From Glaciecola sp041380235 (GTDB lineage: Bacteria; Pseudomonadota; Gammaproteobacteria; Enterobacterales; Alteromonadaceae), in assembly GCF_041380235.1 (NCBI RefSeq), contig NZ_JBGIYY010000018.1, forward strand, positions 1 to 64,000: a DNA stretch of 64,000 nt, in the 5' to 3' direction. The position numbers were made by a program, and so were the translations under genes. This document shows positions 51,110 through 60,858 of the stretch, one piece after another (the first letter of the stretch is position 1; the number at the start of each line of letters is the position of its first letter). A model generated the notes under the pieces. It did no database searches and had not been told where the DNA came from. It saw only the letters and a list, made by a program, of their open reading frames with translations.

Positions 51110-51123
51110 AGTTCGAGGTTTAC

Positions 51124-51333
51124 ATGTCTAAAGTTACAGGCACAGTTAAGTGGTTTAACCCAGAAAAGGGTTATGGATTTTTAACGCAAGATAACGGCGG
51201 TAAAGACGTTTTTGTTCATTTCCGTGCGATAGTTGCAGAAGGGTACAAAACGCTTCCAGAAGGCCAAAAGGTTTCCTTTGAAGTAGAAGACGGTCAAAAA
51301 GGGCTGCAAGCAGCTAACGTTGAGCTTATTTAA
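51124..51333 (+). CDS. Cold-shock domain protein (CspA family)
   Basis: The protein has 69 residues and is a single OB-fold. RNP1 KGYGFLTQ and RNP2 DVFVHF are intact, and it starts VTGTVKWFNPEKGYGF. It binds single-stranded RNA/DNA as a chaperone. The paralogue type (cspA, cspD, cspE) cannot be decided. GAGG precedes ATG; a terminator follows. Confidence 0.96.
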   Translation: MSKVTGTVKWFNPEKGYGFLTQDNGGKDVFVHFRAIVAEGYKTLPEGQKVSFEVEDGQKGLQAANVELI

Positions 51334-51360
51334 GTTTTAACGCATTCCGCTTCAATAAAA

Positions 51361-51396
51361 AAATGGCGCTTATTGATAAAATAAGCGCCATTTTTG
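51361..51396. terminator. Terminator after the cold-shock gene
   Basis: AAATGGCGCTTAT and its exact complement flank a short TGATAAA loop, with a T-run after it and an A-run before it, so it can work in both directions. Confidence 0.9.
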
Positions 51397-51471
51397 TTTT
51401 AGTTCGTATTCGCATTTTATGCTAGCCGAAAGAAAGATCTTGAAAAATTTGCGGCAGAACGACTTATTCAA

Positions 51472-52791
51472 CTAATTATTTTTGTAAACTTCGCCGGCTT
51501 TCATGACAAAATTCACATTTTGCAAAATAGCGATATCTTCAAGTGGGTTGCCTTTCACGGCAACAATATCACCCCATTTACCGGCTTCTATTGTGCCTAA
51601 CTCATCTGCTTTGCCAATGTTGTCAGCACCATTAATTGTAGCAGTCTTAATCGCCTCCATGGGCGTCATGCCACCCCACTCGACTAACAACACAAACTCA
51701 AGCGCATTCTTACCGTGCTCAATTACGCCTGCATCGGTAGAAAAAGCAATATTAACGCCAGCAGTGTGTGCGTCTCGTACATATCGTTTAGCTTGAGTGA
51801 GTGCACGCTTGGACTTTTCTCTTTGTGCAGGTGTTAGAAAACTATTTGGGTTGTCTATTAGGGGCTGCACAGTTGCGGCAGCAGATAAAGTTGGCGATAA
51901 ATAAGCGCCGGTTTTTAAAAATAACTGAATACTCTCTTCATTCAAGAAAGTGCCGTGCTCTATTGCATCCACTCCCGCCCGCAATGAGGCATTGATGCCT
52001 TCGGCTCCATGCGCATGTGCCGCTACTTTGACGCCCATTAGGTGGGCAGTATCAACAATGGCTTTGAGCTCATCATCAAAAAACTGTTGCTCAAGGCCCG
52101 AGGCGCTGTCGGATAATACGCCAGCGGTAGCGGTCAATTTGATGTGGTCTGCTTTACGACGAATCTGCTCTCTAACGACTTTTCTGCATTCACTTACACC
52201 ATCGCATACGCCTGAAGTTCGGATAACATCGGCAACAGATTGTTTGTAGCTATGTGTGATATCTCCATGCCCCCCGTTAATGGCTATAATGTGACCGGCA
52301 ACATACGTGCGTGGACCAATAATATTGCCATTGTTAATCCCATCTCTAATCGCAAATATAGAGTCGCCTGAGAATGCGCCCATATCACGAACGGTGGTAA
52401 AGCCAGCTAATAATGTGTCTTTGGCATACTTTGCGCCGCGAATAGCAATGTCAGGATCTGACATTTGCACCCAATTTAAAGGTTCGTTAGGCTGCATGTA
52501 GATAGTAAAATGCACATGACCATCGATAAATCCGGGCATAACAAAATGCTCTTTTAAATCGTGCACCTCTAAGGTGTCTGATTCTGCTTTATTAACATTC
52601 CCAGGCAGAATATATCCGGCCTCGACGCTAAAGACCTTTCCGTTTCTTAATATTACGCTTTGTTCGCTTGCCACTGATTCACCGGGAACCGCTAATAAAC
52701 GACCGGCATGAATAAGGTCCCATTGTTCTCCCAGCGTGGCAAAAGGATACAGCAAAAGCAATCCGAGGCAGGTTAATATTGGAGCACGCAT
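51472..52791 (-). CDS. Exported amidohydrolase, imidazolonepropionase/prolidase-like
   Basis: The protein has 439 residues. A signal peptide (ILTCLGLLLLYPFATLG) puts it in the periplasm. Amidohydrolase metal motifs: VMPGFIDGHVHF (HxH), His in VAAHAHGAEGINASL and DAIEHGTF, and Asp in AFSTDAGV. It is of the group annotated as Xaa-Pro dipeptidase-like or aryldialkylphosphatase-related; the substrate is not known. Divergent from the next amidohydrolase gene. Confidence 0.85.
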   Translation of the reverse strand: MRAPILTCLGLLLLYPFATLGEQWDLIHAGRLLAVPGESVASEQSVILRNGKVFSVEAGYILPGNVNKAESDTLEVHDLKEHFVMPGFIDGHVHFTIYMQPNEPLNWVQMSDPDIAIRGAKYAKDTLLAGFTTVRDMGAFSGDSIFAIRDGINNGNIIGPRTYVAGHIIAINGGHGDITHSYKQSVADVIRTSGVCDGVSECRKVVREQIRRKADHIKLTATAGVLSDSASGLEQQFFDDELKAIVDTAHLMGVKVAAHAHGAEGINASLRAGVDAIEHGTFLNEESIQLFLKTGAYLSPTLSAAATVQPLIDNPNSFLTPAQREKSKRALTQAKRYVRDAHTAGVNIAFSTDAGVIEHGKNALEFVLLVEWGGMTPMEAIKTATINGADNIGKADELGTIEAGKWGDIVAVKGNPLEDIAILQNVNFVMKAGEVYKNN

Positions 52792-52938
52792 GAATTATCA
52801 TCCTTAAAAATTGGCTGAATTAAAAATAGACGAGCAGAGCATAGGCTAACACTTGCTGGCTGTGCAAACTTTTATTTTGCCAACGAAATTCTAGGTATAA
52901 AGCCTGTTATCAATGTTGGCTCAGAGGAAAGGAGGCTG

Positions 52939-54762
52939 TTGAATAAAGAAGGAACGTGGCGTATTGTATTAAATTCCCGAATCACTCGTTGGTTTTTGCA
53001 TATGATACTCACTCACAAACTCACACTTCTCATTGTTATTTTGGTTGGGCTCAGTGCCTGTCAACCGGCACAAAATCCACCTACAGATATATCTGACAGT
53101 ACTTCTGAAGCAAACAACAATAAGTTTGCCGACCGTGTGCTTACCAACGGCACGGTTATAACCGTGGAAGCCGATCTGCCCGAGGTCCAAGCGATTGCGC
53201 TAAAAGACGGGCGTATTCTCGCGCTTGGCAGTGGGGATAGTATCTTGGCCTATATTGGCCCTGATACCGACGTGATCGATTTAGATGGTCGCGTCGCGAT
53301 GCCGGGTTTTATAGAAGGTCACGGGCATTTTATTAGTTTAGGTCAGGCATTGATGATGCTGGATTTGGTCCCGACCCGTAGTTTTGAGGATATTGTCGAT
53401 ATGGTTGCAGAGGCAGCGGCCACTGCACAACCGGGAGAATGGATTATCGGACGTGGTTGGCATCAGGAGCGTTGGGGGGATAGCGAAGAAACCTTGTATG
53501 ATGGTTTACCGCATCACCGTCAACTCAGTGCAGTTAGTCCCAATAACCCTGTGTTTTTAGTGCATGCAAGTGGACATGGCGTGTATGCAAATGAGATGGC
53601 TTTGAAGCTTGGCGGTATCGATAAAAACACCGCCGATACTGAGGGCGGCACCATTGTTCGCGATGAAAACGGTGATGCTACAGGTTACCTCAGACAAGCT
53701 GCTTCTAATTCTGTGAGGCAAGTACTCATGGATACACAAAACAGCCTTAGTGAAGAAACCCTGCAAGCGCAGTTTGAGCGTCAAGTTGAACTCGCTGGAG
53801 AAGAGGCACTGCGCCATGGTGTAACCTCGTTTCACGATATGGGCACCAATTTTGCCAGTATAGACAGGCTTATTAAACTAGCCGATGAAGGGCGTTTGCC
53901 TATTCGACTACACATGGCCGTTCGTTTTGAGACCAACGAAGATATGCGAAACCGTTTAGATGATTATCGTATGATTGGTCGGGGGGACGGATTTTTAACT
54001 ATTCGTGCGCTTAAGCGCAATATCGACGGTGCACTGGGTACTCACGGTGCGTGGATGCTCGACCCCTATACCGATAAGCCTGAAACCTCTGGCTTACCTC
54101 AAGCTTCGATGGAAAGCTTGCGCGAAACCGCTCAAGTGGCTTTTGACAAGGGCTTTCAGCTTAACACTCATGCTATTGGTGATAGAGGCAATCGCGAGGT
54201 CATGGATTTATACGAGAGTTTTGCCAACATCGACCCAGACCAAGATTTACGCTGGCGCATTGAACATGCCCAAACACTGCACCCAGATGAGGTTTCGCGC
54301 TTTGCCCAGTTAGGCGTGATTGCGTCTATGCAAGGCGTGCACGCTACGTCAGACGGTCCATGGGTGCCGGTGCGTTTGGGTGAAGAGCGCTCTAAACAAA
54401 GAGCCTATGTTTGGCGAGCCCTTTTAGATGAGGGTGCTATCATCTGCAACGGCACCGATGTGCCGGTTGAATCTATTTCAGCCCTCGACTCCTATGTGGC
54501 TTCGGTGACCCGTCGTATGGCAAACGGCGAGCAATTTTTTCCTGAGCAATCCATGGGCCGAATGGAGGCGCTATATTCTTATACTATGGGTTGTGCAAAA
54601 GCGGTCTTTGATGAGGATGAGCTAGGTAGTCTGCGTGTTGGCAAACGTGCAGATATCGTGGTCTTGAATGCTAATCCACTTACTGTGAGTGAAGCAGACT
54701 TGAGCGCTTTAGAAGTTCAGATGACCTTAGTTGACGGTGAAGTGCGGTACCAAGCCAATTAA
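52939..54762 (+). CDS. YtcJ-like amidohydrolase lipoprotein
   Basis: The protein has 607 residues from TTG 52939 (AAAGGAGG just before it) or 586 from ATG 53002, which begins a clean lipoprotein signal (LLIVILVGLSAC). Amidohydrolase 3 family: VAMPGFIEGHGHFISLG, WIIGRGWHQERWG, QLNTHAIGDRGNREVMDLYE, RWRIEHAQTLHPDE and CNGTDVPVESISAL. It hydrolyses an amide or cyclic bond; the substrate is unknown. It probably forms an operon with the lipoprotein after it. Confidence 0.88.
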   Translation: MNKEGTWRIVLNSRITRWFLHMILTHKLTLLIVILVGLSACQPAQNPPTDISDSTSEANNNKFADRVLTNGTVITVEADLPEVQAIALKDGRILALGSGDSILAYIGPDTDVIDLDGRVAMPGFIEGHGHFISLGQALMMLDLVPTRSFEDIVDMVAEAAATAQPGEWIIGRGWHQERWGDSEETLYDGLPHHRQLSAVSPNNPVFLVHASGHGVYANEMALKLGGIDKNTADTEGGTIVRDENGDATGYLRQAASNSVRQVLMDTQNSLSEETLQAQFERQVELAGEEALRHGVTSFHDMGTNFASIDRLIKLADEGRLPIRLHMAVRFETNEDMRNRLDDYRMIGRGDGFLTIRALKRNIDGALGTHGAWMLDPYTDKPETSGLPQASMESLRETAQVAFDKGFQLNTHAIGDRGNREVMDLYESFANIDPDQDLRWRIEHAQTLHPDEVSRFAQLGVIASMQGVHATSDGPWVPVRLGEERSKQRAYVWRALLDEGAIICNGTDVPVESISALDSYVASVTRRMANGEQFFPEQSMGRMEALYSYTMGCAKAVFDEDELGSLRVGKRADIVVLNANPLTVSEADLSALEVQMTLVDGEVRYQAN

Positions 54763-54798
54763 TAACAGTTTATATAACTATGGATAGTGGAGACTGAA

Positions 54799-55398
54799 AT
54801 GAAAACCTTATACATCTTGCTTATAGCGATAGTGACACTAACTCTTTCGGCCTGTTTTGGAGAGAGTGAGACTGTGGAGACCACATCGGCGAAAAGCCCT
54901 GTATCAGAATCTGCTACCAGTAGCTTTGCTAAAGAACTGATTGATGAACAAGGTTGCGACCCACGTATTGCTAACGCAATGGCGCCCTTCGATTCGGACT
55001 ATGGCGAATGCGATATGCCAAAATTTGTTGAAGTATGCGGCGCCGATAATTTTGATGCTGGTGTTGCATTAATTGCAGAGGTCAGAGAATTGCAGAGTGG
55101 TCTAAACCCTTGGGTGTGGTCCTGCGCGCGGCGCATGGAGCCAAAAGTTGCGCTGGTTGCAGCATGTCAATATCGCATGGGGCAAAGCCAGCAGGTATGT
55201 GAGTGCAGCGTAAACGCAAGCTATGAGTCTGATGATGACAAACAGATGTTAGAATGGTTGGCGTTTACCGAAGCTAACGATCCGCACAGTAAGTTGGGTA
55301 AATTTAAAGAATGGTCAAGCTTCTCAGAAAACGGTCGCTGGGAAGAGCTAACAGAAGTGAGAGCTCGGCACTACGATAGAATTGAAAAGTGCATGTGA
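54799..55398 (+). CDS. Lipoprotein, unknown
   Basis: The protein has 199 residues from ATG 54799 (GGAG upstream). The lipobox ends TLSAC (Cys19 of this start). It has many cysteines in the mature part (QGCDPRI, GECDMPKF, EVCGADN, WSCARRM, AACQYRM, CECS, EKCM), suggesting several disulfides. No family is recognised. It lies 36 nt after the amidohydrolase gene. Confidence 0.7.
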   Translation: MKTLYILLIAIVTLTLSACFGESETVETTSAKSPVSESATSSFAKELIDEQGCDPRIANAMAPFDSDYGECDMPKFVEVCGADNFDAGVALIAEVRELQSGLNPWVWSCARRMEPKVALVAACQYRMGQSQQVCECSVNASYESDDDKQMLEWLAFTEANDPHSKLGKFKEWSSFSENGRWEELTEVRARHYDRIEKCM

Positions 55399-55604
55399 TA
55401 CAACACACCCTATTAGTATGATTAATGCCGAAGCGAGAAAAGCCTTAGCGATAATCTCGTTCACTGCAGCAATATTCAGTTTCTGTTAATTTCTCATTAA
55501 CTATATTGTTAGCGTCGCCTTGTCCGAGCATTTGAGCAATATTGATTGACTCAAGGCATTTGCTTGCTATGTTAAATTATTGCCACATTGAAAGTACCCT
55601 TAAC

Positions 55605-57203
55605 ATGAAAACATTTATCGCATTGTTGCTAGTTTTGACGTTTATCGGTGGCTGCTCACATCAGCCTGCTGTTCAGTATGTGGCTGTGCAGTATGATCTG
55701 CTTATTCGCAACGCAATGCTCGTCGATGGCACGGGCAACGAGCCCTATCGAGGCGATCTTGCTATAACAGGCGATACTATTGCTGCGATGGGTAATTTAG
55801 GCAATGCGACGGCTTTGCGAGTTATTCAAGCAGATGGAAAAGCGCTGAGCCCCGGTTTTATTGACTTGCACTCCCATGCTGAAAACGACGTATTAAAACG
55901 CCCCGATGCCAAGAACAATATTCTACAAGGTGTGACCACCATTCTTGCTGGTAATTGCGGCGGGAGCCCAGTGGATATCGGTGATTATTTTGAGCGCTTA
56001 GCGGCAAACCCAACATCGTTAAATGTTGCTTTGCTGTTAGGGCACAACAGCGTTAGGCAAGCCGTTATGCAGCGGGAAAATAGGCACGCCACAGCGGCAG
56101 AAATAGAGGCAATGGAGCGCTTGGTCGCGCAGGCAATGGGTGACGGTGCCTTTGGTTTGTCCTCTGGTTTAATATACATTCCGGGCTCTTTTGCACCGCC
56201 TGCAGAACTCGAAGCATTAGCCAATGTTGCACATAGCTACGAAGGCTTTTACGCCAGCCACATTCGGTCTGAAGGTTCCGATGTACTCAATGCATTGCAA
56301 GAGGCTATCGACGTGGGAGCACAAGTAGGCCTTCCGGTGCACATATCACATCATAAAACCGCCGGGCCTTCTGCATGGGGGCTGAGCAAAGATACTTTGG
56401 CACTGATTGATATGCATAGAGCTAAGGGCATCGACATAAGCCTCGACCAATATCCTTACACCGCGTCAAATACTAATTTAGGTGTACTGATGCCGCCTTG
56501 GTCTCTGGCGGGTGGACAGCAAGCATTTTTAGAGAGAATGCAGCAAAGCGCGAGTCGCAGCAAAATATTAGAAGACGTAAAGCGGATTATCGATGAGCAA
56601 CGAGCCGGCTCTGAGTTTTGGCGAATTCAGATCAGTAGCTATCCTCATGACCCTTCTTTGGTAGGCAAAAACTTTGAAAAAGTCCTGAAACAGCGAAATA
56701 TCGCGGTGAATTTACACAATGCCGCCGAGCTTGCCATTGAAATTCAGGTCAACGGCGGGGGGCGCGGTATTTATCACACCATGCAAGATGAAGATGTTGA
56801 GCGTATTATGCGTCATCCCCATACATCAATTGCGTCTGATGGTGCTGGCGTAGAGTGGCAAAAAGGCAGTCCACATCCACGTAATTACGGGACGTATCCT
56901 CGTACTTTGGCGTTGTACGTGCGCGATAAAGGTTTGCTTAGCTTGCCGGAGGCGGTGAAAAAAATGACCTCAATGCCAGCGAATCGAATGGGCCTAATCG
57001 ATCGGGGTTTGTTAAAAGAAGGGTATAAGGCAGATGTTTTGATGTGGGATCCCAGCACTATTGCAGATAACTCGACCTTTGCCGATCCGCATCAATATTC
57101 TACAGGCATCGACTATGTCATTGTTAACGGCGTCGTCGTTGTAGAAGACGGAGAAATGACCGATGCTCGCCCAGGGCTCGCTTTGCATTCAAATAGCCAG
57201 TAA
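55605..57203 (+). CDS. N-acyl-D-amino-acid deacylase family lipoprotein
   Basis: The protein has 532 residues from ATG 55605, the start giving a normal lipoprotein signal (LLLVLTFIGGC); the frame is open from 55542. D-aminoacylase motifs: GFIDLHSHAEND, TTILAGNCGGSP, YASHIRSEGSDVLNAL, HISHHKTAG and SIASDGAG. It removes the acyl group from N-acyl-D-amino acids or related dipeptides. Its neighbours are other exported amidohydrolases, suggesting a peptide or cell-wall scavenging set. Confidence 0.88.
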   Translation: MKTFIALLLVLTFIGGCSHQPAVQYVAVQYDLLIRNAMLVDGTGNEPYRGDLAITGDTIAAMGNLGNATALRVIQADGKALSPGFIDLHSHAENDVLKRPDAKNNILQGVTTILAGNCGGSPVDIGDYFERLAANPTSLNVALLLGHNSVRQAVMQRENRHATAAEIEAMERLVAQAMGDGAFGLSSGLIYIPGSFAPPAELEALANVAHSYEGFYASHIRSEGSDVLNALQEAIDVGAQVGLPVHISHHKTAGPSAWGLSKDTLALIDMHRAKGIDISLDQYPYTASNTNLGVLMPPWSLAGGQQAFLERMQQSASRSKILEDVKRIIDEQRAGSEFWRIQISSYPHDPSLVGKNFEKVLKQRNIAVNLHNAAELAIEIQVNGGGRGIYHTMQDEDVERIMRHPHTSIASDGAGVEWQKGSPHPRNYGTYPRTLALYVRDKGLLSLPEAVKKMTSMPANRMGLIDRGLLKEGYKADVLMWDPSTIADNSTFADPHQYSTGIDYVIVNGVVVVEDGEMTDARPGLALHSNSQ

Positions 57204-57216
57204 ATTCATCAACACA

Positions 57217-57256
57217 TAAAAAAGCCCCTGCATGTTAATTTGCAGGGGCGTTTTAA
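57217..57256. terminator. Bidirectional terminator between deacylase and fadA
   Basis: GCCCCTGCA and TGCAGGGGC form a perfect 9-bp stem with A-run before and T-rich sequence after, between convergent genes. Confidence 0.9.
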
Positions 57257-57278
57257 TACTGATTGTTAGTGTGCTGCG

Positions 57279-58442
57279 TTATACGCGCTCAAACACCGTT
57301 GCAATACCTTGACCCAAACCAATACACATGGTTGCAAGACCAATGCTAACGTCCTGATCTTCCATGTTGTTGATTAGAGTGGTGGATATTCTTGCGCCGG
57401 AGCAACCTAGTGGGTGACCCAATGCAATAGCGCCGCCTTTAAGGTTTACTTTATCTTCATAGGTATCTATCCAGCCCAGTTGCTTAATACAAGACAATGC
57501 TTGCGCCGCAAAGGCTTCGTTAAACTCGGCTAACTGAATGTCTTCCATTGATAGGCCTGCACGTTGCAGTGCTTTTTTGGTAGCCGGTACTGGGCCAAAG
57601 CCCATAATAGCGGCATCACAACCGGCAACTGCCATGCTGCGAATTTTCGCTCGTGGCGTTAATCCGAGGGCTTTCGCTCTGTCTGCAGACATGATAAGCA
57701 TCGCTGATGCGCCGTCAGACAATGCAGAAGAGGTACCCGCGGTCACTGAGCCGTTTACTGGATCAAATACCGGACGCAAGCTACTGAGGGTTTCAACTGT
57801 GGTATCTGGACGAATCACTTCGTCGGCTTCAACAGATATTAACAAACCATCAGCATCATGACCTTCGATAGCTACAATCTCGTTATCCCAGCCGCCGTTT
57901 TGCGCAGCAGCGGCTGCTTTTTGATGCGAGCGAGCTCCAAACGCATCTTGCATTTCACGGGTGATACCGTTCTGACGTCCTAGCAATTCAGCGGTCATGC
58001 CCATGCTGCCAGAGGCTTTTGCGGTGTGCTTGGCTAGACCAGGGTGAAAATCAATATTGTAGTTCATGGGGACATGACCCATGTGCTCAACGCCACCAAT
58101 CATATACACATCGCCGCGACCTGAGACAATGCCAGATACGGCATCGTGTAGAGCCTGCATGGACGAGCCGCATAAACGGTTAACAGTCACCGCGCCAGTG
58201 CTGCGAGGTATGTTCGTAAGCAGTTGAGCATTGCGAGCCACGTTGAATCCCTGCTCTTTGGTTTGCTGCACGCAGCCCCAAATGATGTCTTCTATTTCAG
58301 TGGGGTCGAGTTTTGGGTTGCGCTCAACGAGTTTGCTCATTAGGTGCGCCGACAAAGTCTCGGCGCGAACGTTACGAAATACGCCGTTTTTGGAGCGTCC
58401 CATCGGGGTGCGGATACAATCAATTACTACTACATCTTTCAT
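57279..58442 (-). CDS. fadA: 3-ketoacyl-CoA thiolase
   Basis: The protein has 387 residues. Catalytic Cys in VTVNRLCGSSMQALHDA, His in GGAIALGHPLGCSGAR and Cys in ATMCIGLGQG. It performs the last step of fatty acid beta-oxidation in the FadBA complex. Downstream of fadB by 20 nt with an AAAGGAG ribosome site. Confidence 0.97.
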   Translation of the reverse strand: MKDVVVIDCIRTPMGRSKNGVFRNVRAETLSAHLMSKLVERNPKLDPTEIEDIIWGCVQQTKEQGFNVARNAQLLTNIPRSTGAVTVNRLCGSSMQALHDAVSGIVSGRGDVYMIGGVEHMGHVPMNYNIDFHPGLAKHTAKASGSMGMTAELLGRQNGITREMQDAFGARSHQKAAAAAQNGGWDNEIVAIEGHDADGLLISVEADEVIRPDTTVETLSSLRPVFDPVNGSVTAGTSSALSDGASAMLIMSADRAKALGLTPRAKIRSMAVAGCDAAIMGFGPVPATKKALQRAGLSMEDIQLAEFNEAFAAQALSCIKQLGWIDTYEDKVNLKGGAIALGHPLGCSGARISTTLINNMEDQDVSIGLATMCIGLGQGIATVFERV

Positions 58443-58462
58443 GTTACTAATCTCCTTTAAGC

Positions 58463-60613
58463 TTAGGCGAAGTATGACTTGCCAGATGCGGCCATTTCGC
58501 GCACACCGTCACTGATTTGATAGACTGGACCAAGACTCGCGTATTTGTCGGCTAATGCCACAAAGTTGTCTAATCCCATGGTTTCAATATAACGGAAGAT
58601 TCCGCCCCTAAATGGAGGGAAGCCAAGGCCGTATAGCAGCGCCATATCGGCTTCTGCGGCGCTGCCTACGATGCCTTCTTCTAAGCAACGAATCGCCTCA
58701 TTTGCCATCGGGATCATGACGCGAGCAATGATATCTTCTTTATCAAACTCTTTGCTTGGCGCAACGTGGTCTTTAAACAAGGCATAGGCCTCGGGCGCCG
58801 CTACCTTGGTAGGCTTGCCGCGCTTGTCGGTGCCGTAGTTATAAAAACCTTTGCCGTTCTTCTGACCTAAGCGTTTGTTGGTATAAAGCAAAGTAACCGG
58901 ATCGTTGTCGATTTTTTGCATGCGCTCAGGAATTCCATCTGACATCACGCCCGAGGCATGATCAGAAGTATCCATGCCCACAACGTCGAGCAAGTAAGCA
59001 GGGCCCATCGGCCAGCCAAATACTTTTTCCATAACCTTATCGACGGCAGTAAAGTCGGCGCCGTCAATAAGCAAACGGCTAAAGCCCGCAAAATATGGGA
59101 ACAGCACACGGTTTACAAAAAAGCCAGGGCAGTCGTTTACCACAATTGGTGTTTTGCCCATTTTTAAGGTGGCAGCAACCACACTTGCAATGGTGCTTTC
59201 AGAGGTTTTTTCACCGCGAATAATTTCAACCAGCGGCATTTTATGAACAGGGTTGAAAAAGTGCATACCGCAAAACCGTTCTGGCTTATCCAAGCTTTGA
59301 GCAAGGCGGTTAATTGAGATAGTAGAGGTGTTAGAACAAATGATAGCGTCGTCGGCCACGGTTTGTTCGGTTTCTTTCAACACGCTCGCTTTCACATTTG
59401 GATTTTCAACCACCGCTTCGATGATTAAGTCGGCGTCTTTGATTGCTTTCATGTCGAGGGTTGGCACGATATTGTTCAAGGTGCTTGCCATTGTTTTAGC
59501 ATCGACCTTACCGCGCTGCATGCCTTTGCTGAGGATTTTAGCTGCTTCTGCTAAGCCCAAATCAAGCGCAGCTTGTGCAATATCTTTCATGATGGTGTTG
59601 ACGCCTTTTACGGCACCTTGGTAGGCAATCCCGCCACCCATGATCCCAGCACCTAACACAGCATGTTGCTTCACTTCTTTGGTAGCGGCCTTCGCCATTT
59701 TCTTACCCTTAGCTTTGACTAACTGGTCGGCTAAGAAAATACCCACTTGAGCTTGGCAGGCATCGGTTTTGGCTAATGCCACAAAGCCTTCATTTTCAAG
59801 CTTTAATGCGCCTTCGCGTCCACTGCTAGCGGCTTTTTGAACAGTTTCCACCATTTTGTGTGGCGCAGGATAGTGTTTGCCAGCTTGTGCGGCGACCATT
59901 GCTGCTGCGGTAGAAAAGCTCATCATCGCTTCGTTTGCATTGAGCTGCAGGGGCGCTAACTTGGCTGCACGACGCGCTTGCCAATCTAGTTTGCCATCAA
60001 TTGCGCTTTGCAACATTTTACGCGCTGCGTTGTGCAGGTTGTCAGGCGCAACAACCGCATCTACTGCACCTTCATGCAGTGCTTTTTGTGCGTCGCGGTC
60101 GCGACCCGTGGTCATCCATTCTAGGGCATTGTCTGAGCCGATTAAACGTGGCAGTCTTACGGTACCGCCAAAGCCGGGCATTAAGCCAAGTTTCACTTCT
60201 GGCAAGCCGATACGAGCAGTGACGTCTGCAATACGCAGGTCGCCGGCAAGCGCCATTTCACAACCACCGCCTAAGGCGAATCCGTTGATAGCAACAATAG
60301 TCGGAAAAGGAAGATCTTCAAAACGGTCAAATACTTGCGAGGTTTTGGCTACCCATGCGAGCACTTCGTTTTCAGGCATTGAAAATAATGCGGTGAACTC
60401 GGTGATGTCGGCACCTACAATAAAGGTGCTTTTGGCTGAGCGAACTAGGACGCCTTTGACACCATCTGCTGCTGCAATTGCTACGGTGGCTTGATCTAGC
60501 TCAGAAACGGTTTGTGCGTCGAATTTGTTGACCGAACCTTGAGCATCAAAGACCAGTTCAGCAATGCCGTTATCTGTCATGCTGACCGATAGACTTTTGC
60601 CTTCATACATCAT
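58463..60613 (-). CDS. fadB: Multifunctional fatty acid oxidation subunit alpha
   Basis: The protein has 716 residues from ATG 60613 (AGGAGA upstream; the frame extends six codons further). The N-terminal enoyl-CoA hydratase/isomerase has FALGGGCEMALAGDLRIA and PEVKLGLMPGFGGTVRLPR. The C-terminal 3-hydroxyacyl-CoA dehydrogenase has GAGIMGGGIAYQGA and HFFNPVHKMPLVEII. It forms an operon with fadA. I could not identify a FadR or PsrA operator in the 245-bp upstream region. Confidence 0.97.
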   Translation of the reverse strand: MMYEGKSLSVSMTDNGIAELVFDAQGSVNKFDAQTVSELDQATVAIAAADGVKGVLVRSAKSTFIVGADITEFTALFSMPENEVLAWVAKTSQVFDRFEDLPFPTIVAINGFALGGGCEMALAGDLRIADVTARIGLPEVKLGLMPGFGGTVRLPRLIGSDNALEWMTTGRDRDAQKALHEGAVDAVVAPDNLHNAARKMLQSAIDGKLDWQARRAAKLAPLQLNANEAMMSFSTAAAMVAAQAGKHYPAPHKMVETVQKAASSGREGALKLENEGFVALAKTDACQAQVGIFLADQLVKAKGKKMAKAATKEVKQHAVLGAGIMGGGIAYQGAVKGVNTIMKDIAQAALDLGLAEAAKILSKGMQRGKVDAKTMASTLNNIVPTLDMKAIKDADLIIEAVVENPNVKASVLKETEQTVADDAIICSNTSTISINRLAQSLDKPERFCGMHFFNPVHKMPLVEIIRGEKTSESTIASVVAATLKMGKTPIVVNDCPGFFVNRVLFPYFAGFSRLLIDGADFTAVDKVMEKVFGWPMGPAYLLDVVGMDTSDHASGVMSDGIPERMQKIDNDPVTLLYTNKRLGQKNGKGFYNYGTDKRGKPTKVAAPEAYALFKDHVAPSKEFDKEDIIARVMIPMANEAIRCLEEGIVGSAAEADMALLYGLGFPPFRGGIFRYIETMGLDNFVALADKYASLGPVYQISDGVREMAASGKSYFA

Positions 60614-60858
60614 GATTATCTCCTGTGACAAAATATTTGAAAGAATATGATTGAGAGTAGACCACTGTTTACAGCAGATGAATTATAATAAAAGAAAACT
60701 CATGTACATGTGGGAACCAAATCACTTATATACTGTATAAACTATGTTGAGCTGAATGTTACGTTATTCAAGCCGATACAGCTTATTTTTTTTGATGATA
60801 CTGGCGCATTAGGCTGCATTTTCAATACGACTCGCAAATTTACTTTATTAGGACACTC

